This document shows positions 8,653 to 17,537 of a stretch of DNA of 64,000 nucleotides, piece after piece. Position numbers and translations under genes: made by a program. A model generated the notes under the pieces. The model searched no databases, was not told the DNA's origin, and saw nothing but the letters and a program-made list of their open reading frames with translations. The stretch comes from Nocardia pseudovaccinii NBRC 100343 (GTDB taxonomy: Bacteria > Actinomycetota > Actinomycetes > Mycobacteriales > Mycobacteriaceae): positions 1 through 64,000 of the forward strand of contig NZ_BDBY01000096.1 in the NCBI RefSeq assembly GCF_001613225.1. The letters are read 5' to 3'. The stretch's first letter is position 1. Each line of letters opens with the position of its first letter.

Positions 8653-9267
8653 CTACCGATACCAGACACCGGAATCCCAATCACCGTAGTCCCACACGTT
8701 GAAATCGTAGCGACCATGCGCACCCCCGAACAGATAGCCCCACCATCCTGCCGAGGTGTCGCAGATCTGGTCATCGTGGTTGCACACCGTCAGCACCGGG
8801 AAGTCGCCGAACCAGTCGTCGACACCGGCCAGCGGATAACCGACGATCCCACTCCCGGGAGTCGACGACAGGCCACCCCAACCAGGCCCTGGGGCTCGCT
8901 TGGGATCCGACAGGAGAATGGCGTTGGCATTGCCGACGTCCTGGTGGGCGGTGACCCAGGCGTGGACTATGCCCGCGCCCTCGCTGTGCCCGATCAGCCT
9001 GATGTGGTCATACGGACATTCGCTGCGATGCAGCCAGAACAAGCGGTCGAGTTCGTTCAGTCCCGACATCGGGTCGAGCGAATTGTAGCCGACAGGTTGA
9101 TCCACAAAGGGGATGAACACCGACGATGTGTTGTCGCCGAGGCCGCCGATGCCGATGGCCCAGTCGCCAATACAGTTGTCGGCGTGAGCCTTCGGCCCCA
9201 TCTCGTTTGTGAAGGAAAGGATGATTGCCAACAGTAATGCGGCGAAGAGCGCCGTTGCTCTACGCAT
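8653..9267 (-). CDS. Secreted cutinase/PE-PPE-like serine esterase
   Basis: The 204-residue product has an N-terminal signal peptide ending near KAHA and a compact alpha/beta-hydrolase fold. The nucleophile elbow GHSEGAG lies around residue 94. A plausible acid is in CNHDDQICD (about 165), and the catalytic His is in GGAHGRYDF (about 181). This order and size fit the cutinase/PE-PPE group of secreted lipid esterases found in mycolic-acid bacteria. The Cys pair flanking the Asp also fits that group. The start is ATG 9267, with a weak AAGAAG upstream. A short gene or remnant ends 11 nt upstream on the same strand. Confidence 0.75.
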   Translation of the reverse strand: MRRATALFAALLLAIILSFTNEMGPKAHADNCIGDWAIGIGGLGDNTSSVFIPFVDQPVGYNSLDPMSGLNELDRLFWLHRSECPYDHIRLIGHSEGAGIVHAWVTAHQDVGNANAILLSDPKRAPGPGWGGLSSTPGSGIVGYPLAGVDDWFGDFPVLTVCNHDDQICDTSAGWWGYLFGGAHGRYDFNVWDYGDWDSGVWYR

Positions 9268-9278
9268 GGTCGTACTTC

Positions 9279-9579
9279 TTAATTTATCGTGCCTCCGGGT
9301 CCAGCCCGGCTTGTGTCGGGAGTACCCAGAAGTTGCTCGCGTTCTTGCTTTCTGGCGAAATAGTTACGCAGTCCGTCGATATATTGTCCGTAACGCAATG
9401 TCGGAGGCAATGATCCCCAAAGGGGATCCGCCCACCCGGACGATCCACTCTTCGTTACCCGAGCTTCGCTGGTCGAACTTCGCAAGGCATGGCTGCGGGA
9501 AATGGTTGTCGCGGTAGACTTTTGGGATGCGGTATTCGCCGGAATCTCCGCTGTCCCCGTTGTCCGCCCGCTGCGGCAA
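9279..9579 (-). pseudogene. Possible frameshifted small gene
   Basis: Two overlapping minus-strand frames read as consecutive parts of one protein. One contains RIPKVYRDNHFPQPCLAKF and EEWIVRVGGSPLG; the other contains LRYGQYIDGLRNYFARKQE and ends GPGGTIN. Joining them near 9425 gives a continuous hydrophilic protein that stops 11 nt before the esterase start. I do not recognise it, and the joint could be coincidence. If real, it was the upstream partner of the esterase and has lost its frame. Confidence 0.3.
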
Positions 9580-10333
9580 CTGTCGCTCCCTGCTTTCTCT
9601 CCATTACGCGTGGATCATAGGTCTCAGCGAGTGCGCATCTCGGCACCATGGTCGAAACGGCCGACCATGGCTGGGATCACCCGGAATGGGCGCATCATGC
9701 CCAGGTCTTCAGGTTCGAGCGGCATGTCGAATCCACTGTGCGGCATCGGCATCGCGCATCTTTCATTGCTGCGGATGACGGCCACAGCCCTTGGTTTTGC
9801 CGGGTGCGATGACGATCAGTCGGCGGCGGTGCGGAATGTCGTCGGTGCGGACGCGATACGTACGAGCCAGCGTGTCCGGTGGCGTGAAGCGATCTCGCAC
9901 CTCTCGCGTACCGACCCGGAACTCCATGATGTTCGGATATGGAATGTTGTTGGTGGGATCCGGGTTTCCTCGATGGTCAGCGGCGCGAGCATCATCGACA
10001 CAACCGCAACAGGATTGGGCACTGAGCGTCCTGCGTAAACCGGTCGTCGACGAACCACTCGCGGCACGAATCTACGACGAGGTGCTCGAACATGCGAACG
10101 TTTACGAGATGAATCCGTGACGCCGCCGCCGTGCCAACGCATTCGATGCATTGACACGGCGGCTCTCGGAGCGACAGCTCGCCATACTGCGCCACTGGTA
10201 GCACGGAGGCTCTCGGCAGACTAAGAGATCACCTTGCCGAATTCGGGCATCTCACCATGAAGAGGTCCTTCGCGCCTTACAGATCATGACCTGGATACGA
10301 TCCGGTCCACGACAGCTCGCAACGAACCGCCCG
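9580..10333. other. Stretch without a supported gene
   Basis: About 750 bp with only mixed, overlapping frames. A plus-strand frame to 10038 and another to 10120 (ending VVDEPLAARIYDEVLEHANV) contain short protein-like fragments, but neither has a ribosome site or a recognisable family. The most likely reading is decayed coding DNA. Confidence 0.4.
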
Positions 10334-11236
10334 CTACCCCACGGCAGCGTGATACTGGTCGCGATGCTCGATCCACGGACGTTGCCGCTCTTCATCACTC
10401 ATTGCCAGCAACTCCCGCAACTTCGCCCACGCCACCTCATCAACCGGGGTATAAATCTGCATCCACGCATGCGGCAGCGCGGGCAAGCTCATACTCGTCA
10501 AGAACATCTCCAACTCCCCCACCGCCAAATTCCGGATCTGCTTCGTACGACTCGCCGGAACAGCAACGTCATTACGAGCCCACAAAGACGCGAAAGTCTC
10601 ACTCTCCGCGCACAACTCGGAGATGAACTCCTCCCAACTCAGATCACCGAGATTCTTCACATACGAACCACGCAAGTAACCGACCATGCGCCGCAAGTCA
10701 TCCCAATTATGGTGATAGGTGTTGCAGCACTCCGGAGTCAGGAACACCCGACGAGCCACATTCCGCTCCCCCTTCACAAAACCCGGACACAACACCTCAT
10801 ACGACTTATTGTGCGCCAACACGTCATAACGCGGGCTGAGCACCACACCCGGCAAAGGTTCCAGATGATCCAGAATCACCTGAAGCTCTTCTGGCAGCGC
10901 CGTACCCGCATGCGCGGTCGGCACTGTGGGTACATCCGCCAACCGATACAGATGCGCCTTCTCCGCAGCATCCAACGACAACGTCCGCGCAACCGAATTC
11001 AACACCTGCACACTGACATTGATGCTGCGCCCCTGCTCGAGCCACGTGTACCACGTCACGCCTATCCCCGCCAATTGCGCGACCTCCTCGCGACGTAGAC
11101 CTGGCGTTCGCCTACGAGGTCCCGGAGGAAGCCCCACGTCCTCCGGTGAGATCCTGGCGCGACGCGACTTCAGGAATGCCCCCAGCTCGGAACGTCGAGC
11201 CTTGCGCACCGCCTGCACATCAACAACATCGGTCAT
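10334..11236 (-). CDS. XRE-family regulator with MmyB-like ligand-binding domain
   Basis: The 300-residue product has an N-terminal helix-turn-helix (TPGLRREEVAQLAGIGVTWY, with WYTWLEQGR), followed by an MmyB-like ligand-binding domain (LSPRYDVLAHN, YHHNWDDLRRMVGYLRGSY, DLSWEEFISEL). This is a common actinobacterial family, often linked to short-chain dehydrogenases or transporters. I chose ATG 11236 (MTDVVDVQ) over the in-frame ATG 11254, since GGGACGA precedes it, although the site is moderate. A 31-bp motif 30 nt upstream also occurs in front of the MFS gene at 36860, which suggests autoregulation and control of that transporter. Confidence 0.85.
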   Translation of the reverse strand: MTDVVDVQAVRKARRSELGAFLKSRRARISPEDVGLPPGPRRRTPGLRREEVAQLAGIGVTWYTWLEQGRSINVSVQVLNSVARTLSLDAAEKAHLYRLADVPTVPTAHAGTALPEELQVILDHLEPLPGVVLSPRYDVLAHNKSYEVLCPGFVKGERNVARRVFLTPECCNTYHHNWDDLRRMVGYLRGSYVKNLGDLSWEEFISELCAESETFASLWARNDVAVPASRTKQIRNLAVGELEMFLTSMSLPALPHAWMQIYTPVDEVAWAKLRELLAMSDEERQRPWIEHRDQYHAAVG

Positions 11237-11265
11237 GTAATGATCGTCCCGCACTTCACTAGCGG

Positions 11266-11296
11266 TATCCAGGTGCCACCAGTACCAGTATCAGCG
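11266..11296. promoter_or_regulatory. Probable operator shared with the MFS gene
   Basis: The 31-bp element is TATCCAGGTG, a variable triplet, then CCAGTACCAGT and a loosely conserved tail. The two blocks (10/10 and 11/11) and their spacing are identical to 36788-36818, 25 kb away. It lies just upstream of the XRE/MmyB-like regulator gene. CCAGTACCAGT is itself a direct repeat. A weaker relative (TCCAGGTGCC) sits near 19993. Confidence 0.6.
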
Positions 11297-11391
11297 AGCC
11301 ACCGAACCGAGGGACCGGAATGCGTGCAGCAAAGCGATATCGACGGCCTTGGCCAGGCCTTGCCGCGGACGGCGCGAATCGTGCAGCCGGG

Positions 11392-11862
11392 CTACAGGTT
11401 TCCGCGATGGCGGCGAAACGGCTCGAGGGCCTCGTCGCCGAGGTGAGGGCCCGAGACGGTGACGTCCGCGTCGCTGGCGCCGATGACGTCGGCGCACCGG
11501 AGGGCGAATCGCGGGTGTCCGCCGATAATTGCGGTGAAATCGGGTTCCGCGGCGGCGAAGACGACCCGCGTGATGCCGGTCCATACAATCGCCGCGCTGC
11601 ACATGGGGCATGGCTCGCCACTGGCGTAGATCGTGGCGCCGACCAGGTCGGCGGAGCGTCCGGTCTCGGTCGCCCCCATGATGGCGGTGAGTTCGGCGTG
11701 GGCGGTGACCATGCCGGACTCGGCAACCCGATTGCGTCCCGCGGCGATGACCGTGCCGTCGGCGGTCGCGATGACGGCACCGAACGGGCGGTTGCCGCGC
11801 CGCCCCGCCTCCTCGGCGAGCGAGATCGCTTGCCGCAGAAGGTCATTGTCGGCACTGGTCAT
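11392..11862 (-). CDS. Nucleoside/guanine deaminase-like protein (CDA superfamily)
   Basis: The 156-residue product carries the zinc signature of the cytidine deaminase superfamily: TAHAELTAI around residue 57 (zinc His and catalytic Glu) and EPCPMC around 86-89 (two zinc Cys). It also has the RPFGAVI substrate-side motif typical of guanine/tRNA-adenosine-type deaminases. Length and motifs fit a guanine deaminase or general nucleoside deaminase acting in purine salvage. The start is ATG 11862, with GAGGGA 4 nt upstream. It is divergent from the LysR gene, whose normal form might have regulated it. The exact substrate cannot be told from sequence. Confidence 0.85.
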   Translation of the reverse strand: MTSADNDLLRQAISLAEEAGRRGNRPFGAVIATADGTVIAAGRNRVAESGMVTAHAELTAIMGATETGRSADLVGATIYASGEPCPMCSAAIVWTGITRVVFAAAEPDFTAIIGGHPRFALRCADVIGASDADVTVSGPHLGDEALEPFRRHRGNL

Positions 11863-12027
11863 CGTGTCCCTCGATTCCGGTGATTTCGCGAGGCAGTCGG
11901 CGGCGCGCGGTGTAGATCGTCGGCGGTTTCCGCTGACTGTGTGCTCGAATCCATGATGCCGAACAGCGGCAATAGTGTCTGAGTTATAGATTCCATCGCG
12001 ACAATTGATCGAGCCTATAGTGGGGCG

Positions 12028-12501
12028 ATGGAGGTGCGCCACATCAGGTACCTGCTCGCGGTCGCCGACCACGGGAACTTCACCCGCGCGGCCCAATCGC
12101 TGCACATCTCGCAGCCGACGCTGTCGCAGCAGATCAAACAGCTCGAGCGTGCGCTGGGCGTGGTGCTCTTGGACCGATCCGGCCGCACGGTGCGGCTGAC
12201 CGACGTAGGCGAGGCGTATGCGCACCACGCGCGGCTGGCCCTGCGGGATCTCGGCACCGCTGAACGCGCGGTGCACGATGTGCAGGACCTGACTCGCGGA
12301 CAGCTGCGGGCGGCCATCACCCCGACCTTCACCGCGTATCTCATCGGACCGCTCGTGCACCGGTTCCGTTCCGCACACCCCGGTATCACCCTCACCGTCG
12401 GGCTGTTGCGACGGAACACCGCGTACCACTCGGCTGCCGCCCGCGCGTTCACGGCGATCGTTCACGATGTCGCGGAGGAGCACCGCCGCCATGCCCATTG
12501 A
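12028..12501 (+). pseudogene. LysR-family regulator with effector domain deleted in frame
   Basis: The N-terminal 65 residues form an intact LysR helix-turn-helix ([37 protein letters not shown]), closest in style to CynR. The linker and first strand of the effector domain follow ([30 protein letters not shown]). The text then jumps directly to [14 protein letters not shown], which is the usual C-terminal end of CynR-like proteins. The product is 157 aa instead of about 300, so some 140 residues of the ligand-binding domain are missing without loss of frame. It may still bind DNA but cannot sense an effector normally. Its stop overlaps the next ATG (TGATG). Confidence 0.75.
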
Positions 12502-13409
12502 TGGAATCAATGATGGCGATGGAATACAAGTATTGGACGCTATATAACCAGGTCGTGCACGCTGATTTCGTCAGCCCCGAGGCCGGGCACCCGCCCAGCA
12601 CGGCGGCGCACCGAAAGGAGGTGCCGGGCCTACAGGTCGGCACCTCGGCCATCCCCGTGGTCGGCCGCCATCCGCTACTGGTGTCCTCTCAGGCGCAGAC
12701 CGCCCAAGCCGCGACGCATGGGCGCTATCATCTGGGCTTGGCCGTCGGTTCGACACTGGCCGCCGGTGCGTTCGGCACAGCCTTCGATCGGCCCATTACC
12801 CGCTTGCGTGAGTTCCTCACCGCGCTAAGGGAATTGCTCGACACGGGCACCGCCGACTTCCACGGCGAATTGCTGACGGTCACACCACCGCTGCCGACCG
12901 CGGTTCCTGGGGCAGAACCACGCGTACCGGTATTGGTGGCCGCGATGGGACCGCAAGCACTACGCGTCACCGGGGAACTCGCCGACGGCACCCTGCCGTA
13001 TCTGGCGGGCCCGAAGACCTTGAGCAACCACATCGTGCCGGTGATCACGCAAACCTCGGAAACCGCACCACGCATCGTCGCCTTCGTCCCGGCAGTCGTC
13101 ACCGCCGACGTCGAGGGCACCCGTGCGACGGCGGTGCGACAGCTGGCGTTCTACGAGCAGGTGCCGTCCTATCGCCGGGTCATCGAACTCGAAGGTGCCT
13201 CGCGGGCAGCGGAACTGGCGCTCATCGGCGACGAGCAGACCGTCGCCGACGGAATCCAGCGTTACTACGACGCGGGCGCCACCGAGGTCGTACTGACCAC
13301 CACGGATCTGGCCGGTCCGGACGATCAGCACCGCACCTGGGCGCTGGCCGGGGCACTCGCGTCCGACCGGGACGGCTCCTCGGCGGCTGCAGTCCTGCCC
13401 CCCGTGTAG
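12501..13409 (+). pseudogene. N-terminally truncated luciferase-like F420 oxidoreductase
   Basis: From about residue 40 the product reads as an LLM-class F420-dependent oxidoreductase of the TIGR03564-like group (EVPGLQVGTSAIPVVGRHPL, THGRYHLGLAVG, VPVLVAAMGPQALRVTGELA, GDEQTVADGIQRYYDAGATE). The usual first 50 residues, including the first beta strand and part of the F420 site, are missing. They are replaced by an unrelated Met/Tyr/Trp-rich stretch from AT-richer DNA (12501-12560). The ATG overlaps the LysR stop and no ribosome site is visible. It is probably non-functional, although most of the barrel remains. Confidence 0.65.
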
Positions 13410-13774
13410 CACCACGCGCACCCGCGCACGGCGAGGAACTGCGGAGCGTCGGTCGACCCGCACAACACGATTCCCAGCCACCGGCGCGGCTCGCACCGGT
13501 CTTTGCTCAGTGGTGTGGCGGCCACGCGTGCCGAGACAGATCGGGCGGGGTTCAGCTCGCGAAAGCCGCGTGCCAATTCGACGGTCGCCGCACTGAGTTG
13601 ATCGGCGCTTCCGATCTGCACCTCAAAACTCTCCAGTCCACACCTTTGTGAATCACCCGGACGCCGTCGTCGGGACGATGAGTAGTGTTGCGCACTCTCA
13701 CCTGGAGGCGAATCCCTACGACAGCAGTCAGCGGCATGAGACATGGATGTTACACACTGAGCAACTCCACACAG
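13410..13774. other. Stretch without a supported gene
   Basis: A minus-strand frame is open through much of this stretch and includes FEVQIGSADQLSAATVELAR, which looks protein-like. It lacks a good start and runs into the end of the oxidoreductase gene. I regard it as a possible remnant only. No repeats are seen. Confidence 0.35.
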
Positions 13775-14059
13775 TCATCGCCGTGTCGGCGCTTCTTGCA
13801 CTCTGGACTCATGAAGGAGGACAGCTTCACGAGCTTCGCCTGGCTGCGGAATCTCCTGGTAGAGCGTGGAACCAACATTCTGAACAAGGTATGTTCGCTT
13901 CGCCCATTCATATGCGTAGAGCGCTCTCTGCAGCCATCGTGAGGGACAATCTTGAAAGTAATCACTAAAGCAATCACTTGGGTGGGGATCGTCCATCATC
14001 AGTGCTTCCATAGCCGCATGAAACCCGGCTCTGTCGATATCTATGTCGTGAGAATTCAT
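13775..14059 (-). CDS. Small hypothetical protein (94 aa)
   Basis: ATG 14059 is preceded by AAGGA with a 6-nt spacer, a credible initiation site. The 94-residue product is acidic at the N-terminus (MNSHDIDIDRAGFHAAMEAL) and has an aromatic, Cys-containing middle (SDCFSDYFQDCPSRW). It ends in a helical, charged tail. No family is recognised and no signal peptide is seen. Base composition is less GC-rich than neighbouring genes, which fits recent acquisition. It precedes a frameshifted gene on the same strand, which lies upstream. Confidence 0.5.
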   Translation of the reverse strand: MNSHDIDIDRAGFHAAMEALMMDDPHPSDCFSDYFQDCPSRWLQRALYAYEWAKRTYLVQNVGSTLYQEIPQPGEAREAVLLHESRVQEAPTRR

Positions 14060-14158
14060 GATCAATCCTTGGTTTGAATTAGGGTGAGACACCTCCGGCG
14101 ATGGCAGCAATAGCAAGAGACAGCAACATACGGATCGCATTTACCTATCTGCTAGGAG

Positions 14159-14573
14159 CTACGCCAGCAACCCGCGGTCCAGTTGCGCAAGCCAGAGGAC
14201 TGGATCGACGCGTTCGCCGTTCAGCGTCCGGGGGTGCGCGAACCGGCGAATGGTAGCGAAGGTCTCGTCGCGACAGTCCTGTTCGCAGAGGATCGGATCG
14301 CCAGTCGTACGCATCAGGAGACACGGCGGAAATAGATTGCGCGGCGGCTTGGGCCCGCATGGCGGGCGAGCGGTCCAGCCACACCGGATCACCCTTCGGA
14401 TCCCTGGTCAGCTGCTGCCAGGTGAACACCTTGCCCGCGGTCATCTCCCGAGCCGCGCGCAGGACCTCCTCGGCCGTCGGATAGTTCGGCATCCCCGCTT
14501 CGTCAGCAGAACCACACTTGCCCCAGTCCGTCGGCGAATCCGATAGCGAGTCCATAAGGGCTGGCTCGGCCAT
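14159..14573 (-). pseudogene. Hypothetical gene with one frameshift
   Basis: ATG 14573 has GGAAGGA 7 nt upstream. The first frame runs through LTRDPKGDPVWLDRSPAMRA and SAVSPDAYDWRSDPL. Near 14286 the protein-like text passes to another frame and continues CEQDCRDETFATIRRFAHPR then VDPVLWLAQLDRGLLA, ending at a stop at 14159. The change equals one extra base. Without it the gene would encode about 138 residues of unknown function. It is divergent from the XRE-TetR regulator, with a palindrome between them, so it was probably that regulator's target. The alternative is a sequencing error, in which case the gene is intact. Confidence 0.6.
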
Positions 14574-14595
14574 CGCGCATCCTTCCGGTTCCTGC

Positions 14596-14611
14596 TTAAT
14601 GTGAACATTAA
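14596..14611. promoter_or_regulatory. Palindromic operator candidate
   Basis: TTAATGT, GA, ACATTAA forms a perfect 7-bp inverted repeat in otherwise GC-rich DNA. It lies between the divergent frameshifted gene and the XRE-TetR regulator. It is the obvious candidate binding site for one of that regulator's two HTH domains. Confidence 0.5.
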
Positions 14612-14719
14612 CCGTACGTTCGATAGGTAGCTGTTCAGATGGTGACTATCGTCACTGCACTTCGAAAGGATGTCAAGACACCAGCTGGTACTTCTGCAAT
14701 CCGATAGAAAAGGTGATGT

Positions 14720-15658
14720 ATGGTGTTCAGCATGCCTGAACATGAGAGCGCACGTACAGGTTCGGGCGACACCGGTGCGGGTCATCTGGTGCGCCGGGCT
14801 CGAACGGCGGCTGGAGTCTCGCTGCGCGAACTGGCGCGCCTCATCGGCGTCAGCGCCGGGACCCTCAGTGCCGTCGAGAACGGCAAGACACCACTGACCG
14901 TAGACCGGCTCGACCGGATCGCTGCCGAACTCGGCGTCTCCACCGTCGACATTCTCGCCACCCGGCTACCATCAGCCGCCGACGCTACCGGCTCATCCCC
15001 CGCCCGGTCGGCCGGTGATGGGCAAACATGGCGCACTTTTGAACCCCTGGTACTCGATCCTGTTCTCGACGCGGCGATCGCGGCATTCATGCAAACCGGT
15101 TACCACGGCGCGACGATGAGGAGCATCGCGGCCACCGCCGGCATGAGCGTCGCCGGCGTCTACCACTACTACCCGAGTAAACAAGACCTCCTCGTCGCCA
15201 TATTCGACCTCGGAATGTCCGAACTGCTTTGGCGAATCCCAGCGGCCCGCGACGACGGTGTCACCGCCGTAGAACGATTCGCCAAGATGGTCGAAGCCCT
15301 CGCGCTGTTCCACGCGTACCGTGGTGACCTCGCGTTCATCGGCGCCAGCGAAATGCGCAGCTTCGACGAACCCAACCGCTCCCGAGTCGCTGCTCAGCGC
15401 GTAGACATTCAGCGAATGATCGACGACGAAGTTGCCGCTGGCATCCGGGCAGGCGAGTTCACCACCCGCTACCCACGCGAAGCCGCCCGCGCTGTCGCCA
15501 CCATGTGCACCTCCCTGCCGCAGTGGTTCCGCCCTGTCGGCCCCATCTCTCGACAACAAATCGCCGTCGAATACGCGCAATTCGCCGTCGACATCATGCG
15601 CGGACGCAACCCGAGCCCGCATAGCCCAGGCTTCTTCCGAGAGAGTGTGTCGCGATGA
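14720..15658 (+). CDS. Double-HTH regulator: XRE domain fused to TetR
   Basis: The 312-aa product starts at ATG 14720 behind AAAGGTGA. Residues of about 20-80 form an XRE/Cro helix-turn-helix (LVRRARTAAGVSLRELARLI, VSAGTLSAVENGKTPL). After a Ser/Ala linker comes a full TetR N-terminal DNA-binding domain (AAFMQTGYHGATMRSIAATA, VAGVYHYYPSKQDLLVAIF) and a TetR-type helical ligand domain. Regulators of this composite type occur in Nocardia and Rhodococcus, usually near lipid or xenobiotic catabolism genes; that context is absent here. It may repress itself and the divergent gene through the palindrome at 14596-14611. Confidence 0.85.
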   Translation: MVFSMPEHESARTGSGDTGAGHLVRRARTAAGVSLRELARLIGVSAGTLSAVENGKTPLTVDRLDRIAAELGVSTVDILATRLPSAADATGSSPARSAGDGQTWRTFEPLVLDPVLDAAIAAFMQTGYHGATMRSIAATAGMSVAGVYHYYPSKQDLLVAIFDLGMSELLWRIPAARDDGVTAVERFAKMVEALALFHAYRGDLAFIGASEMRSFDEPNRSRVAAQRVDIQRMIDDEVAAGIRAGEFTTRYPREAARAVATMCTSLPQWFRPVGPISRQQIAVEYAQFAVDIMRGRNPSPHSPGFFRESVSR

Positions 15659-16258
15659 CAACGGTGGATCTCGACCTCTGCCCGGTAGCCGAACCTGACT
15701 GTTAGGCAATTGATTTCAGAAACACTCTACGGGGTTGACGCAGTGCACACTGTGACGCAGCCAAGGAGCATGGCATCGATCTGGTCGGCCGGGCGACGTG
15801 CCGCTGAATCACATCGTCAAGGTCCTAGACGCCGCCACGGCGACACTTACCCGAACATGGCATGGGCCCAAAGCGGCGTTCGCACCGTCGCCGAGTACTA
15901 CGACGGCGAGGGCGACACGCAGATCCGTTGCGACACCGGCCTTCTTGGCGAGGAGCGGCCTTCTCACGCCGATCGACGGCAGCAGTGAACCGCTGCAGCA
16001 TCCGCCGCTCGGCCGCCCGCCGCCGTCCCGAAACGGACCAGAATCGCCGCCGAACATCGTGAACGAGCCGGCCGCAACGCCGAGTCCGAATGGCGGCGAG
16101 ACTCGGCCATCCGTCGCGACGACAAGGCAGGGTTGTCGCGGCGCGCGATCGAAGGCAAGCACAACACCGGATGGTGCACCGTCGCATCGACTGACGAACT
16201 GCGCCGCCGCCGCAACAAGCCAGACCTCGGTTGACCGCCATCACCAGATCGGATCAGC
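15659..16258. other. Degenerate coding remnant
   Basis: About 600 bp without an intact gene. On the plus strand one frame encodes VRTVAEYYDGEGDTQIRCDT, stops at 15986-15988, then in the same frame continues AEHRERAGRNAESEWRRDSA and KHNTGWCTVASTDELRRRR to a stop at 16231. An alternative frame near 15795 gives PGDVPLNHIVKVLDAATATL. The text is hydrophilic and coherent, so it is probably one gene broken by a stop and a frameshift. It may be of plasmid or phage origin, but I cannot name the family. Confidence 0.4.
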
Positions 16259-17116
16259 ATGACCAGCTCACCCGAACCGTTCAGCACAGGCCTGTTCGCC
16301 GGAACCGCATGGCACTACGCACGCTACCGACCGAGCTATCCACAACCGTTCCTCGATGATCTCGTCGAGCGGTTTCATCTCGACCGCACCGGGCGACTGC
16401 TCGATCTGGGCTGCGGCACCGGCCAACTCACCATCCCGCTGGCACCCCACGTCGCTGAAGCAGTCGGCATCGATCCCGAACCCGAGATGCTCGCCGAGGC
16501 CGCCGAGCAAGCACAGGCCGCTGGACTCGCCAATGCGACCTGGGCACAGGGCAGCTCAACCGACCTTCCAGGTGAGTTCGGGCAATTCCGGCTGGTCACC
16601 ATGGGCCGCTCGTTCCACTGGATGGACCGCGAACAAGTCCTCACCGCTCTCGATAGCATGGTCGACGGCGACGGCGCCATCGTGCTCGCCAACGACAGTT
16701 GCCTGGTCCGACCGATCACACCATGGCAACAAACCGTCGAAGATATCCAACGTCGTTTCGTACCAGCGGAGTTGATGCCGCCGCCACTACCCGGCCGCCT
16801 CAACGCCTCCACCGACCACCAGCCGCATGAGCAGATACTGGCTCGATCACCGTTCCGGCAAGTCGATCGTCTGGTCTACGAATTCGATCGTCCCTGGACC
16901 ATCGAACAGGTTATCGGCTACCTCTACTCGACCTCGCTGCCGCTTCGTCGGCTACTCGGAAACCGCCGCACCGCGTTCGAACAAGAAGTCACCGACAGAC
17001 TGCAAACCCTCGAACCGAACGAACCGCTCATCGAGCCGGTCACGCTGGAAGTCCTGATCGGCACCAAACGACAGGCACGAGTACCGCTCCCGCACGGAAT
17101 GAGCAACGATACGTAA
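16259..17116 (+). CDS. SAM-dependent class I methyltransferase
   Basis: The 285-aa product has a classical Rossmann methyltransferase core: motif I LLDLGCGTGQLT (about residues 43-54), an acidic residue after VGIDPEPEML, and the post-core motif GRSFHWMDREQVL, where a HWM/HWF pattern is typical of the ubiquinone/menaquinone-like methyltransferase group. The N-terminal AGTAWHYARYRPSYP stretch is characteristic of a common actinobacterial family of unknown substrate. No operon partner is present, and the ribosome site is weak (GGATC). Intact length and motifs suggest a functional enzyme. Confidence 0.85.
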   Translation: MTSSPEPFSTGLFAGTAWHYARYRPSYPQPFLDDLVERFHLDRTGRLLDLGCGTGQLTIPLAPHVAEAVGIDPEPEMLAEAAEQAQAAGLANATWAQGSSTDLPGEFGQFRLVTMGRSFHWMDREQVLTALDSMVDGDGAIVLANDSCLVRPITPWQQTVEDIQRRFVPAELMPPPLPGRLNASTDHQPHEQILARSPFRQVDRLVYEFDRPWTIEQVIGYLYSTSLPLRRLLGNRRTAFEQEVTDRLQTLEPNEPLIEPVTLEVLIGTKRQARVPLPHGMSNDT

Positions 17117-17166
17117 AGCTGGGGACTGCTGCCCGAACTGACCGGCACATCGCAGTGGGTGCTTTT

Positions 17167-17355
17167 TCAGTCGCCAGCGGCGATGGTCAGCGCGAAGGGT
17201 TCCATACCGCGGTTGCGAATGATCGAGGGCACCAACAACATCAGGGACTCGGTGCTGCGAGCGGTGGTGATGTCGCCGAGGTCTTCGGTCCAGTCCTCGG
17301 TCCAGCCCAGGTCGGTCAGAAGGCCGTGCGCTACATCAATCAGAATCGTGCACAT
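17167..17355 (-). CDS. Short hypothetical protein or fragment (62 aa)
   Basis: A 62-codon minus-strand frame has good codon character and a regular protein text (VAHGLLTDLGWTEDWTEDLG, ESLMLLVPSIIRNRGMEPF). It lacks a clear ribosome site. Upstream, another frame carries LRTVRAELQTLIDVHDSD, which may be the preceding part of the same protein after a frameshift. I take it as a likely fragment of a larger lost gene. Confidence 0.3.
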   Translation of the reverse strand: MCTILIDVAHGLLTDLGWTEDWTEDLGDITTARSTESLMLLVPSIIRNRGMEPFALTIAAGD

Positions 17356-17537
17356 CGATCAAAGTCTGCAGCTCCGCTCGAACGGTTCTGAGCCCTGCAA
17401 GATCCTGCGGCGCCTCGAGCTATCGGCTGGGCCGCATCACGGCTGCGTATCACTGGGTGATACGCAGCGGTTGGCCTCGAACCGGCGGGTGGTCATCGTA
17501 AGGACATGGCGCACAACGACTTCCGGGAGGCACCGCC

